19,419 nucleotides of DNA from Betaproteobacteria bacterium UBA3031 (GCA_002367635.1 DFDI01000074.1:1521-20939), one strand, 5' to 3'; shown: positions 7,386-15,765, counted from the stretch's first letter. The notes: generated by a model not told the origin, from the letters alone. Made by a program: numbers and translations.

Positions 7386-7832
7386 ATGAGTATTATTCAA
7401 AACAAAAAAGCGTATCACGATTTTTTTATCGAAGAAAAATTCGAGGCCGGTCTATGTTTGCAAGGATGGGAGGTCAAAGCCATTCGGGCCGGCCGCAGTC
7501 AGCTGAAGGAATCCTACGTCATCATTAGAAGCGGTGAGCTTTTTCTAATAGGCTCTCATATCAGCCCTCTAAATTCAGCGTCGACACACGTAACGCCGGA
7601 CCCTGTTCGAACAAAAAAATTATTGATGCACAGCGAAGAAATTGCAAAATTGATAGGCAAAGTAGAGCGCTCAGGATACACACTAACTCCGCTTGACCTC
7701 CATTATTCTGGAGGAAGAATCAAACTCTCCGTCGGATTGGCGAAAGGCAAGAAGCAACACGATAAACGCGCGGTGACTAAAGAGAAAGATTGGCAAAGAG
7801 AACAACAGCGAATAATGCGGCAAAAAAATTAG
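7386..7832 (+). CDS. smpB: SsrA-binding protein SmpB
   Basis: SmpB binds tmRNA and brings it to stalled ribosomes for trans-translation. The 148-residue protein has the normal length. The N-terminus MSIIQNKKAYHDFFIEEKFEAG is followed by LQGWEVKAIRAGRSQLKESYV, the core OB-fold signature, and GSHISPL. The basic C-terminal tail (KGKKQHDKRAVTKEKDWQREQ) is the helix that inserts in the mRNA channel. The gene is divergent from ratA and convergent with trpS, with 14 bases between stops and no obvious hairpin terminator. The tmRNA gene itself is not in the window. Confidence 0.97.
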   Translation: MSIIQNKKAYHDFFIEEKFEAGLCLQGWEVKAIRAGRSQLKESYVIIRSGELFLIGSHISPLNSASTHVTPDPVRTKKLLMHSEEIAKLIGKVERSGYTLTPLDLHYSGGRIKLSVGLAKGKKQHDKRAVTKEKDWQREQQRIMRQKN

Positions 7833-7846
7833 CAAATAGTCGTCGC

Positions 7847-9049
7847 CTAACCGTAATCTAAGCCCATAGCCTCGCGAACATCTTTCATAGTCTCTGAAGC
7901 TAACTTTCTAGCGCGATCATTACCATCCGCAATGATATTTCTAATCAGCGCTGGGTCATCAATGTATTGTTGCGCGCGTTCGCGAATGGGATCCAAAGTT
8001 TTACCAATCGACGCAACCAGCGGCTGCTTACATTCAATACAGCCTATACCTGCCGATTTGCAACCTTCTTGAACCCATGTTTTCGTTGACTCTTCCGAAT
8101 AAACACGGTGAAGCTGCCATACTGGACAGTTTTTTGGATCTCCAGGGTCAGTCCGCCTAACCCTCGCCGGATCAGTGGGCATCGTTCTTATTTTTTTCTC
8201 AATAGATGCCGCATCTTCTCTCAGCGAGATCGTATTATTGTAAGACTTAGACATTTTTTGCCCATCTAGCCCAGGCATCTTCGAAGCCGCCGTAAGTAAT
8301 GCCTGCGGCTCGGATAGAATCATCTTGCCTCCACCCTCCAAGTAACCAAAAAGCCGCTCACGATCACCGAGAGATAAATTTGCAGCCTCTTCGAGTAACG
8401 CCCGAGCTGAATCGAGCGCCGAGTCATCGCCTTGTTCTTGATACCGATTTTTAAGCTCCCGATACAATTTGCTGCGCTTACTACCAAGCTGCTTTACCGC
8501 TGTCTCGGCCTTAGCTTCAAATCCTGTTTCTTTGCCGTAAAGATGATTAAAACGACGTGCAATCTCCCGCGTAAACTCAATGTGAGGTACTTGATCCTCA
8601 CCCACTGGCACCAAATTGGCTCGATAAATCAATATGTCGGCACTTTGAAGCAATGGATACCCTAGAAAACCATAGGTTGATAAGTCTTTCTCTGAAAGTT
8701 TCTCTTGTTGATCCTTATACGTAGGTACTCGCTCTAGCCAACCAAGTGGCGTCATCATAGACATCAGCAAGTGCAGCTCTGCGTGCTCCGGAACCTTCGA
8801 CTGAATAAATAAAGTAGCTTGAGATGGATCAATGCCCGCAGCCAACCAATCGATCAACATGTCCCAAACATTATTCTCGATCACTTCAGGAGACTCGTAA
8901 TGAGTCGTTAATGCGTGCCAGTCCGCTACAAAAAACAAACACTGGTATTCATTCTGGAGTTTTAACCAGTTTTCCAAAACCCCATTGTAGTGCCCTAAGT
9001 GCAGTGCGCCAGTTGGGCGCATACCGGATAATACTCGGTCGTCAAACAT
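7847..9049 (-). CDS. trpS: Tryptophanyl-tRNA synthetase, long form with four-Cys Fe-S-type motif
   Basis: TrpRS charges tRNA-Trp. Class I signatures are GALHLGHY (14-21, HIGH) and QKMSKSY (264-270, KMSKS). At 400 residues it is about 65 longer than the common bacterial form. The extra part includes a charged helical insertion (about 177-245) before the GGGKMILSEPQALL segment, as in betaproteobacterial enzymes. Cys308, Cys330, Cys337 and Cys340 form C-x21-C-x6-C-x2-C, close to the C-x22-C-x6-C-x2-C motif that binds a [4Fe-4S] cluster in Thermotoga TrpRS. The start ATG at 9049 (MFDDRVLSGMRPTG) is normal. It lies 12 bases after the site-2 protease gene, a conserved pairing, and is likely co-transcribed with it. 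Confidence 0.96.
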   Translation of the reverse strand: MFDDRVLSGMRPTGALHLGHYNGVLENWLKLQNEYQCLFFVADWHALTTHYESPEVIENNVWDMLIDWLAAGIDPSQATLFIQSKVPEHAELHLLMSMMTPLGWLERVPTYKDQQEKLSEKDLSTYGFLGYPLLQSADILIYRANLVPVGEDQVPHIEFTREIARRFNHLYGKETGFEAKAETAVKQLGSKRSKLYRELKNRYQEQGDDSALDSARALLEEAANLSLGDRERLFGYLEGGGKMILSEPQALLTAASKMPGLDGQKMSKSYNNTISLREDAASIEKKIRTMPTDPARVRRTDPGDPKNCPVWQLHRVYSEESTKTWVQEGCKSAGIGCIECKQPLVASIGKTLDPIRERAQQYIDDPALIRNIIADGNDRARKLASETMKDVREAMGLDYG

Positions 9050-9061
9050 TAAATCATTCCT

Positions 9062-9715
9062 CTAAATACCAAAAACAAAAGATAAAACCCCAATGATTGA
9101 TCCCAATATTGGATACATTATGGAACTGAGCACACCTGATGCCATCAACAGCATGATGACCAATAAACCGTATGGCTCAAGCTTGGCTAAATGGTAAGCC
9201 AATGCATGCGGCAAGACGCTGATCGCAATACGGCCTCCATCTAAGGGGGGCACTGGCATTAAATTTAACACCATCAACACTAAATTGATCAAAATCCCGA
9301 CTTTAGCCATTTCAAGTAATGGCGAACTAAAATAATGTTCCGGCATGATCAACGTCAACTTAAAAATTAAGGCCCAACCTATAGCCATTATTAGGTTGGC
9401 TCCCGGCCCCGCCGCAGCAACCCAAAACATATCCTTTTTAGGATTTCTCAGCGCAGCAAAGTTTACCGGTACTGGCTTGGCCCATCCAAACGCCATTTTT
9501 CCGCCACTTGCCAACAAGAGGACAGCAGGCACGATCAACGTACCAATGACATCTATATGCTTGATGGGGTTTAACGTAATACGACCTTGTTGATAAGCAG
9601 TAAGGTCTCCCAGTCGCTTCGCGGCGTATCCGTGTGCTGCTTCGTGCAATGTGATTGCCAATACCGCTGGAATTGCGCAGAGGCTCAACATTTGAATCCA
9701 ATAACCTATATCCAC
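9062..9715 (-). CDS. Site-2 protease family membrane zinc metalloprotease (peptidase M50)
   Basis: The 217-residue protein is a short multi-pass S2P-like protease of the YwhC type, without a PDZ domain. The zinc-binding HEAAH (His24, Glu25, His28) lies in the first hydrophobic segment, and the third ligand Asp159 lies in LMPVPPLDGGR. Other membrane segments fall at about 59-72, 98-125, 137-155 and 177-215. GGKMAFGWAKPVPVN (71-85) is a family hallmark. The start is GTG at 9715; an in-frame ATG at residue 9 is possible, but the GTG start matches the usual N-terminus better. Substrates are unknown. trpS follows 12 bases downstream. Confidence 0.9.
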   Translation of the reverse strand: MDIGYWIQMLSLCAIPAVLAITLHEAAHGYAAKRLGDLTAYQQGRITLNPIKHIDVIGTLIVPAVLLLASGGKMAFGWAKPVPVNFAALRNPKKDMFWVAAAGPGANLIMAIGWALIFKLTLIMPEHYFSSPLLEMAKVGILINLVLMVLNLMPVPPLDGGRIAISVLPHALAYHLAKLEPYGLLVIMLLMASGVLSSIMYPILGSIIGVLSFVFGI

Positions 9716-9775
9716 CTTAAGCTTAAGTCCTCAGATAATGTCTATCGAAATCATATGGAACGCATGAGACTTAAG
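9716..9775. repeat. Three CTTAAG palindromes upstream of the M50 protease gene
   Basis: CTTAAG occurs back to back at 9716-9721 and 9722-9727, making a perfect 12-base palindrome, and again at 9770-9775. The first two abut the GTG start of the protease gene. They could be part of an operator or mRNA structure, or chance. Confidence 0.35.
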
Positions 9776-9835
9776 TATCACGGAATCAGTAGAATCCACT
9801 GCTCACACAACATTCAAAAAAATAAAGTCTTAGAT

Positions 9836-9865
9836 ATGACATTATTCACAAGACACGATTATAGT
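9836..9865 (+). promoter_or_regulatory. Promoter of gamma-glutamyltransferase gene
   Basis: ATGACA (9836-9841) and TATAGT (9860-9865), separated by 18 bases, each match the sigma-70 consensus at five of six positions. The start of transcription would be near 9872, about 19 bases before the ATG at 9891. Confidence 0.5.
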
Positions 9866-9890
9866 TGATTTCAACGGGGCAACACACAAT

Positions 9891-11465
9891 ATGGTTATTC
9901 GACCTGATGCTCACCGCAGCGCTATCTACGGAGACAACATAGTCTCAACGTCTCAGCCACTCGCAGCCCAGGCTGGAATCACAATACTCAGCAGGGGTGG
10001 CAACGCGATTGACGCAGCCATTGCGACCGCCGCTGCGCTAACGGTGGTTGAGCCCACAATGAACGGCATAGGCTCAGATGCTTTTTGCATCGTATGGGAT
10101 GGGGCCGAGTTACATGGTCTCAATGCCTCTGGGAAGTACCCAAAGGGGTGGAGCCATGAGGACTTTAAACAAGATCAACCCATGCCAATCGATGGCTGGC
10201 GGTCGGTTACTGTACCGGGGGCAGTCTCAGCGTGGGTCGAACTATCACGTCGTTTCGGTCGCATGAAATTCGAGGAATTATTCGAACCGGCCATACGTTA
10301 TGCCACCGAGGGTTTTTTGGTCTCACCCATCATTGCGGACCAGTGGCACAAACAACTCGATCGCTTCAATGGGTTTGCAGAATTTAACCGTATCTTCACG
10401 AATCAAGGAAAATCCCCTCAAGCCGGTGATCGATTTTATCTTCCTGACCATGCAAACTCCTTGGAAAGGATAGCAGCCACGCATGGAGAAGACTTCTACG
10501 AAGGAGAATTAGCGCGCCGCATGGTTGAAGATTCAAAAAAGAATCACGGACAATTAAGCCTCACGGATCTTCATGAGCACAGCCCCCAATGGGTCGCCCC
10601 AATTTCTATGAATCACCTGGGTCTCGAACTCCACGAGATTCCACCTAGCGGGCAAGGTATCGCCACCTTAATCGCTCTCGGTATTCTTAATCAACTTGAG
10701 AGCAACCCGACACAAAACTCAAATTTAATAGAACTCCATATTGAGATCGAAGCAATGAAGCTCGCGCTTCATGAGGTCTATTCAGAGGTCGGTGATCCCT
10801 CGCATATGCGTAAAACAGTTGATGACTTGTTATCTGACGATCTACATCGGGCGCTTGCCGCTACCATCTCTACCAAGAAGACTCTTAAGCTCGAGACACG
10901 CCAACCAGTCACGTCGGACACGGTCTACCTGACCACTGCGGATTCGAACGGCATGATGGTTTCACTCATACAATCTAACTATATGGGTTTTGGATCTGGG
11001 ATCGTTGTCCCCAACACCGGTATCAGTCTGCAAAATAGAGCTGCTGGTTTTTCGACTCAAAGAAATCATCCCAATTACGTAGATGGCAATAAGTTTCCAT
11101 TTCACACGATCATTCCAGGTTTTATCACAAAAAATGGAAAGCCATTATCAAGTTTTGGCGTTATGGGTGGTGACATGCAGGCACAAGGACACCTCCAGAT
11201 ATATCGCTCGCTCGCAAAGCACTCTTTGGATCCTCAATCACTTGTGAATGCCCCACGTTGGAAATTGAATAAAGACGGTACGCTTTTAGTTGAGGAGACT
11301 TTTGGGGCAGAGATACTGAACGGACTCAAATCTCTTGGGCACGAGATACTTATGATGCCCTATGGTGCTTATGATTTTGGAGCAGCACAAATGATTACGA
11401 AAGGAACGTATGGCTATGCAGCCGGATCGGAACCAAGGAGAGATGGGCAAGCAGTTACATTTTGA
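9891..11465 (+). CDS. Gamma-glutamyltransferase family protein, no signal peptide
   Basis: This 524-residue protein belongs to the Ntn-hydrolase gamma-glutamyltransferase family, which transfers or hydrolyses gamma-glutamyl groups, for example of glutathione. Family blocks are STSQPLAAQAG (19-29), GGNAIDAAIATAAALTVVEP (36-55), DGWRSVTVPGAVSAW (101-115), the autocleavage and nucleophile site SDTVYLTTAD with Thr344, SLIQSNYMGFGSG (358-370), and the end GSEPRRDGQAV. The precursor normally splits before the Thr into two subunits. Unlike the periplasmic Ggt of E. coli, the N-terminus is hydrophilic (MVIRPDAHRSAIYGDN) with no signal peptide, so it is probably cytoplasmic. This subgroup often acts on substrates other than glutathione, so the substrate is left open. 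It is convergent with the ThDP enzyme gene, with six bases between stops. Confidence 0.9.
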   Translation: MVIRPDAHRSAIYGDNIVSTSQPLAAQAGITILSRGGNAIDAAIATAAALTVVEPTMNGIGSDAFCIVWDGAELHGLNASGKYPKGWSHEDFKQDQPMPIDGWRSVTVPGAVSAWVELSRRFGRMKFEELFEPAIRYATEGFLVSPIIADQWHKQLDRFNGFAEFNRIFTNQGKSPQAGDRFYLPDHANSLERIAATHGEDFYEGELARRMVEDSKKNHGQLSLTDLHEHSPQWVAPISMNHLGLELHEIPPSGQGIATLIALGILNQLESNPTQNSNLIELHIEIEAMKLALHEVYSEVGDPSHMRKTVDDLLSDDLHRALAATISTKKTLKLETRQPVTSDTVYLTTADSNGMMVSLIQSNYMGFGSGIVVPNTGISLQNRAAGFSTQRNHPNYVDGNKFPFHTIIPGFITKNGKPLSSFGVMGGDMQAQGHLQIYRSLAKHSLDPQSLVNAPRWKLNKDGTLLVEETFGAEILNGLKSLGHEILMMPYGAYDFGAAQMITKGTYGYAAGSEPRRDGQAVTF

Positions 11466-11471
11466 ACACAG

Positions 11472-13148
11472 TTATTCTTGTTTAGATAATGCATTTTCAC
11501 GAATCGCCGTTAATGTTGTTCGGGTTGTAATTGCCTCTGGATCAACCTTAATGTGGATCAAACTGGCTACAGTTTGATCCATGCAGCGTTCGAAGGCCCC
11601 TCTAATTTCTTCCGTCGTATTTATAGTTTCAGCGTAAAGACCGTAGGCCCTAGCAAGTGCTGCGAAATCAGGATTTTTTAAATTTGTTCCATATACATGC
11701 TCTGGATAATCTCGTTCTTGGTGCATACGAATCGTGCCATACATCCCATTATCAAAAACGACAAAGAGAATTTTCAGATTATATTGAATGGCTGTGGATA
11801 TTTCCTGACCATTCATTAGAAAGCACCCGTCTCCAGAGACACTCACAACAAACTTGCTAGGAAATGCGACCTTCGCAGCAACACCCGAGGGAACTCCATA
11901 CCCCATTGCACCGTTTGTTGGTGCGACTTGCGTTCTATATCCAGCATATTGCCAATGACGATGGATCCAACCACTAAAGTTCCCTGCCCCATTAGTAATT
12001 ACGGCATCTGAAGGTAACAGGTCTTTGAAAGCTACCATCACTTGACCCAAATCCACGAGACCCGGAGATGATTGTGGGATAAGATTCTTAAGGTAATTCT
12101 CACGACCGTCTTTTAGCCAGGTCTTCCAGTTTGGCTCCATAGCTGGCATTGATACTAACGCATCAATAGCCTCTTCAATATCTGAATTAATCAGCACTGA
12201 TCCTTGAAAAACTCGTCCAAGCTCTTCTAAACCAGGATGTATATGAATGAGCCTTTGTTTGGGCGTTGGAGCCTCAACGAGTGTATATCCACTGGTTGTC
12301 ATCTCCCCTAACCTCGCCCCCAGGACCAAGAGCAAATCGGACTCCTTAACCATGTCGGCTAACCGAGGGTTAATACCAATACCAATATCACCCACATAAT
12401 TAGAGTGATGATTATCAAACAAGTCTTGCCTTCGGAACGAACATCCGACAGGCAACTGATTATTTTCCGCAAAGGTCTTTACTAACTCACACGCGCGCTC
12501 TGACCAACCACTGCCCCCCAAAATAACAAGCGGTTTTTTGCTCTGCTCAAACAACACTTGCACTTCTTTAATACTTTTGGCAGTGGGACGATTTTTAGCA
12601 CATACCACCTTCTGAGCATCCGTTACATCAACTGACTCGATGAGCATGTCCTCAGGCAGAGCCAGTACTACGGGACCAGGTCTACCCGAACAGGCAATTT
12701 GAAATGCACGTGCAACGTATTCAGGAATGCGTTCAGCCCGATCAATTTGTGTAACCCACTTGGTCATCTGCCCGAACATGCGACGATAATCTATCTCCTG
12801 AAAGGCTTCTCGATCAACCATGTCCCCACCAACTTGCCCAATAAATAAAATCATTGGGGTGGAGTCCTGAAATGCCGTATGCACACCAATACTGGCATTC
12901 GTCGCTCCTGGACCTCTTGTCACAAAACAAATACCGGGTTTCCCCGTTGCCTTACCATACGCCTCTGCCATGAACGCAGCCCCACCATCTTGTCGAGCCA
13001 CATAGAGAGAGATTAGGTCCCGCTTCAGATACAGAGCGTCAAGTACCGCAAGATAACTCTCACCCGGGACACAAAATGCGTCTGTAACCCCCTGGTGAAT
13101 GAGCTGATCCACAAGCACCTGCCCACCACTTCTCAGATTTTTATCCAC
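11472..13148 (-). CDS. Acetolactate-synthase-like thiamine-diphosphate enzyme
   Basis: This 558-residue protein has the three-domain layout of the IlvB/POX family: pyrimidine-binding domain (about 8-175, with FCVPGESYLAVLDAL and FVTRGPGATNASIG), central domain (about 190-330), and pyrophosphate-binding domain (about 360-540) with GDG at 439-441 and Asp466-Asn467 of the ThDP motif. It matches a group of IlvB-like proteins lacking a regulatory IlvH/IlvN partner; none is adjacent, so a role in branched-chain amino acid synthesis is doubtful. The position of the cofactor-activating Glu reads ARQDGGAA, with Asp54 (codon GAT) where relatives have Glu. The start is GTG at 13148 with GGAG eight bases upstream. 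A terminator separates it from pnp, so it must have its own promoter in the roughly 40 bases before the start. Confidence 0.87.
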   Translation of the reverse strand: MDKNLRSGGQVLVDQLIHQGVTDAFCVPGESYLAVLDALYLKRDLISLYVARQDGGAAFMAEAYGKATGKPGICFVTRGPGATNASIGVHTAFQDSTPMILFIGQVGGDMVDREAFQEIDYRRMFGQMTKWVTQIDRAERIPEYVARAFQIACSGRPGPVVLALPEDMLIESVDVTDAQKVVCAKNRPTAKSIKEVQVLFEQSKKPLVILGGSGWSERACELVKTFAENNQLPVGCSFRRQDLFDNHHSNYVGDIGIGINPRLADMVKESDLLLVLGARLGEMTTSGYTLVEAPTPKQRLIHIHPGLEELGRVFQGSVLINSDIEEAIDALVSMPAMEPNWKTWLKDGRENYLKNLIPQSSPGLVDLGQVMVAFKDLLPSDAVITNGAGNFSGWIHRHWQYAGYRTQVAPTNGAMGYGVPSGVAAKVAFPSKFVVSVSGDGCFLMNGQEISTAIQYNLKILFVVFDNGMYGTIRMHQERDYPEHVYGTNLKNPDFAALARAYGLYAETINTTEEIRGAFERCMDQTVASLIHIKVDPEAITTRTTLTAIRENALSKQE

Positions 13149-13188
13149 GTATGAATCTCCATAATTAAGCTATTGGGTTTAATGTACC

Positions 13189-13220
13189 AAAAAAAAACCC
13201 GCCACCAGGCGGGTTTTTTT
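13189..13220 (-). terminator. Rho-independent terminator after pnp (works in either direction)
   Basis: A perfect six-pair GC stem CCCGCC/GGCGGG (13198-13203 and 13208-13213) with an ACCA loop is flanked by nine A and seven T. Read on the minus strand it ends in a run of nine T, 15 bases after the pnp stop. The symmetric flanks would allow termination on either strand. Confidence 0.95.
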
Positions 13221-13235
13221 CGAACTATAAATGAC

Positions 13236-15380
13236 TTACTCTGAATCTTCCGCCACACTAGGCGCATCAGCAGGCACATCAGCAGGCGCTGCGTCCTCGG
13301 CCACGGCTGCCTTCATACTAAGCCTTAAACGACCTTTATCGTCCGCCTCAAGCACTTTGACGCGGACTTGCTGGCCTTCTTTAAGATAATCGGATACTGC
13401 GTTAACACGTTCCTCTGCAATCTGAGAAATATGAAGCAGCCCATCACGCCCAGGTAACACGCTAACAATCGCTCCAAAATCAAGCAATTTAAGGACTTCC
13501 CCCTGATAGATTTGACCGACCTCAACGTCTGCGGTTAATTCCTCGATTTTCTTACGCGCTGCCTCACCACCCGCTGCAGACACACAAGCAATCGTCACGG
13601 AGCCATCATCCTGAATATCGATAGTAGTCCCAGTTTCTTCCGTAATAGCACGAATGACTGCACCACCCTTACCGATCACATCACGAATCTTTTCTGGCTT
13701 GATCTTAAGTTGAATCATGCGCGGTGCATAAGTAGACAACTCTTCTCTTGAGTCACCCATCGCATCCTTCATTTTTTCCAAGATGTGCATACGAGCATCT
13801 TTCGCTTGCTGAAGTGCGATTTGCATGATCTCTTTGGTAATACCTTGAATTTTGATATCCATCTGAAGGGCTGTAATGCCTGCTTCAGATCCGGCTACTT
13901 TAAAGTCCATATCGCCAAGATGATCTTCATCACCCAAAATATCAGTCAATACAGCGAATCGGCCACCATCCTTAATCAAACCCATTGCAATTCCAGCAAC
14001 ATGCGCCTTAAGAGGTACGCCAGCATCCATTAATGCAAGACATCCACCACACACAGAGGCCATTGAGCTGGAACCATTAGACTCCGTAATTTCGGAGACC
14101 AAACGAATGGAATACCCAAATTCTTCCTTAGACGGCAATACCGCTAATAGCGCACGTTTTGCAAGACGCCCATGACCAATTTCTCGCCGCTTTGGTACAC
14201 CAAAACGACCAGCCTCTCCAGTCGCATAAGGTGGGAAATTGTAATGCAGCATAAAATGATCGCGATACTCACCCTCTAGCGCATCAATGATTTGCTCATC
14301 GCGAGCAGTGCCTAACGTAGCCACCACTAACGCTTGTGTTTCACCTCTGGTGAATAATGCCGAACCGTGTGTTCGAGGCAAAACTCCTGTACGGATATAG
14401 ATAGGTCTGACTGTTCGCGTATCTCTCCCGTCAATTCTGGGCTCTCCAGCAAGAATCTGACTGCGCACAATGTCTTTTTCTATGTATTTAAGCTGATCGT
14501 AAACAGCTCCTTTATCGTAAGCATCCTCAGAATCACCACACAGCGCATCAATAACGGCATCAGAGACTGACTCAATTTTTTGAGACCGCTCTTGTTTTTC
14601 CTTGATTCCATAGGCATCTCGCAGACCCGTTTCAGCAAGTTCTTTAACGCGAGCCTCAAGCACTGCATCTTTTTCTGGCGCCTTCCAATCCCAAAGGGGT
14701 TTACCTATTTCTTCGGCCAGATCATTAATCATGCTAATCACGGCTTGCATCTGCTCATGACCATGAACAACGGCTCCTAACATGACACTTTCAGATAGTT
14801 GCTGCGCTTCTGATTCGACCATCAGAACAGCTTCCTGAGTGCCCGCTACGACGAGATTCAATTGACTCTCTAATAATTGACTTGCAGATGGATTAATAAC
14901 GTATTCGCCATTGACATATCCAACACGCGCCCCACCAATAGGACCATCAAATGGAATCCCAGATATCGACAAAGCCGCCGACGCACCAATCAGTGCTGGA
15001 ATGTCCGCATCAATTTCCGGATCAGACGACATCACAGTCGCAATTATCTGAACTTCGTTTAAAAAACCATCTGGGAATAATGGTCGTATGGGACGATCGA
15101 TCAAGCGACTCGTGAGCGTTTCTTTCTCTGAGGGACGCCCTTCACGCTTAAAAAATCCGCCAGGAATCTTACCTGCCGCATATGTCTTCTCAGTATAGTC
15201 AACCGTCAAGGGAAAGAAAGACTGTCCTGGCTTCGCTTCTTTTTTCCCAACAACAGTCACCAGGACCACTGTTTCTCCTAAAGAGACCACAACCGAGCCA
15301 GACGCTTGTCTCGCAATTTCACCGGTCTCTATAGTTAGCTCGTGTGCACCATATTGAATCGTTTTTTTCGTAGCTTTCAA
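13236..15380 (-). CDS. pnp: Polyribonucleotide nucleotidyltransferase (PNPase)
   Basis: PNPase is the phosphorolytic 3'-5' exoribonuclease of the RNA degradosome. Starting at the TTG at 15380 gives 714 residues beginning MKATKKTIQYGAHELTIETGEIARQ, the usual N-terminus. GAGGT sits seven bases upstream. The longer reading from the ATG at 15422 adds 14 residues encoded by a terminator-like hairpin and is rejected; E. coli pnp also starts with TTG. Two RNase PH domains are joined by a helical linker, followed by a KH domain (about 560-620, IGKGG at 569-573) and an S1 domain (about 621-690, VGQIYQGEVLKLLDFGAIV). The C-terminal tail (691-714) is acidic and rich in Ala, Pro and Asp, with a short duplicated stretch in DNA (around 13262-13285). 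It follows rpsO, the classic pair. Confidence 0.96.
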   Translation of the reverse strand: MKATKKTIQYGAHELTIETGEIARQASGSVVVSLGETVVLVTVVGKKEAKPGQSFFPLTVDYTEKTYAAGKIPGGFFKREGRPSEKETLTSRLIDRPIRPLFPDGFLNEVQIIATVMSSDPEIDADIPALIGASAALSISGIPFDGPIGGARVGYVNGEYVINPSASQLLESQLNLVVAGTQEAVLMVESEAQQLSESVMLGAVVHGHEQMQAVISMINDLAEEIGKPLWDWKAPEKDAVLEARVKELAETGLRDAYGIKEKQERSQKIESVSDAVIDALCGDSEDAYDKGAVYDQLKYIEKDIVRSQILAGEPRIDGRDTRTVRPIYIRTGVLPRTHGSALFTRGETQALVVATLGTARDEQIIDALEGEYRDHFMLHYNFPPYATGEAGRFGVPKRREIGHGRLAKRALLAVLPSKEEFGYSIRLVSEITESNGSSSMASVCGGCLALMDAGVPLKAHVAGIAMGLIKDGGRFAVLTDILGDEDHLGDMDFKVAGSEAGITALQMDIKIQGITKEIMQIALQQAKDARMHILEKMKDAMGDSREELSTYAPRMIQLKIKPEKIRDVIGKGGAVIRAITEETGTTIDIQDDGSVTIACVSAAGGEAARKKIEELTADVEVGQIYQGEVLKLLDFGAIVSVLPGRDGLLHISQIAEERVNAVSDYLKEGQQVRVKVLEADDKGRLRLSMKAAVAEDAAPADVPADAPSVAEDSE

Positions 15381-15391
15381 AATCGTAACCT

Positions 15392-15420
15392 CAAAAAAAT
15401 AGGCGCGGACAACCCGCGCC
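15392..15420 (-). terminator. Hairpin with T-tract in the rpsO-pnp leader
   Basis: On the minus strand GGCGCGG pairs with CCGCGCC (15414-15420 and 15402-15408) around a five-base loop, followed by TATTTTTTT. This has the form of an intrinsic terminator and lies directly before the pnp ribosome binding site. It would end part of the rpsO transcripts while letting some read through to pnp, as the terminator between these genes does in E. coli. Confidence 0.8.
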
Positions 15421-15435
15421 ATATAAATTAATTAA

Positions 15436-15478
15436 ATCTCAAGTTTCTCAAATTGGATTGACCCTGACTCCTTGAGAT
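15436..15478 (-). promoter_or_regulatory. Inverted repeat in the rpsO-pnp spacer, possible RNase III hairpin
   Basis: ATCTCAAG (15436-15443) and CTTGAGAT (15471-15478) are perfect inverted repeats 27 bases apart, just after the rpsO stop and before the terminator-like hairpin. In E. coli a hairpin in the pnp leader is cut by RNase III and used for PNPase self-control; this one could play that part. Confidence 0.35.
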
Positions 15479-15495
15479 ATCCACCACTGACCGTT

Positions 15496-15765
15496 TTACT
15501 TTCGCAGGCCAAGGCTTTCAATCACCTTACGGTAACGATCAACATCATTGCGTTTGACGTAGTCCAACATCTTACGACGTCGACTGACCATTTTTAGAAG
15601 TCCTCGTCGAGAATGGTTATCTTTCGCATTGACCTTAAAGTGAGCGGTCAAATGGTTGATTCTTTGCGTCAGCAAAGCGATTTGTACTTCCGGAGAACCC
15701 GTGTCCCCTTTCGCCTTCTGATAGTCACCTACAGTTTTTGCTCTGTCCGCAGCAGTTATCGACAT
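15496..15765 (-). CDS. rpsO: 30S ribosomal protein S15
   Basis: S15 binds the central domain of 16S rRNA early in 30S assembly. The 89-residue protein has the exact family length. It shows GDTGSPEVQIALLTQRINHLTAH (20-42), the HSRRGLL motif (51-57) and the C-terminal VSRRRKMLDYVKR...YRKVIESLGLRK. AGGAAAAG precedes the ATG at 15765. It has its own promoter in the truB spacer and is followed by pnp. Confidence 0.98.
   Translation of the reverse strand: MSITAADRAKTVGDYQKAKGDTGSPEVQIALLTQRINHLTAHFKVNAKDNHSRRGLLKMVSRRRKMLDYVKRNDVDRYRKVIESLGLRK

Noticed and set aside
7833..7846. Terminator between smpB and trpS
   Set aside because: The 14 bases between the convergent stops contain no stable hairpin or T-run that I can see.
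9891..13148. Linked function of the gamma-glutamyltransferase and the ThDP enzyme, or a link to egtB as an EgtC substitute
   Set aside because: The two genes are convergent rather than co-directional and lie more than 7 kb from egtB; there is no sequence evidence for a shared pathway.
15381..15422. Upstream ATG start for pnp at 15422
   Set aside because: The extra codons coincide with a GC hairpin and T-tract; TTG at 15380 has a well placed GAGGT and matches the family N-terminus.
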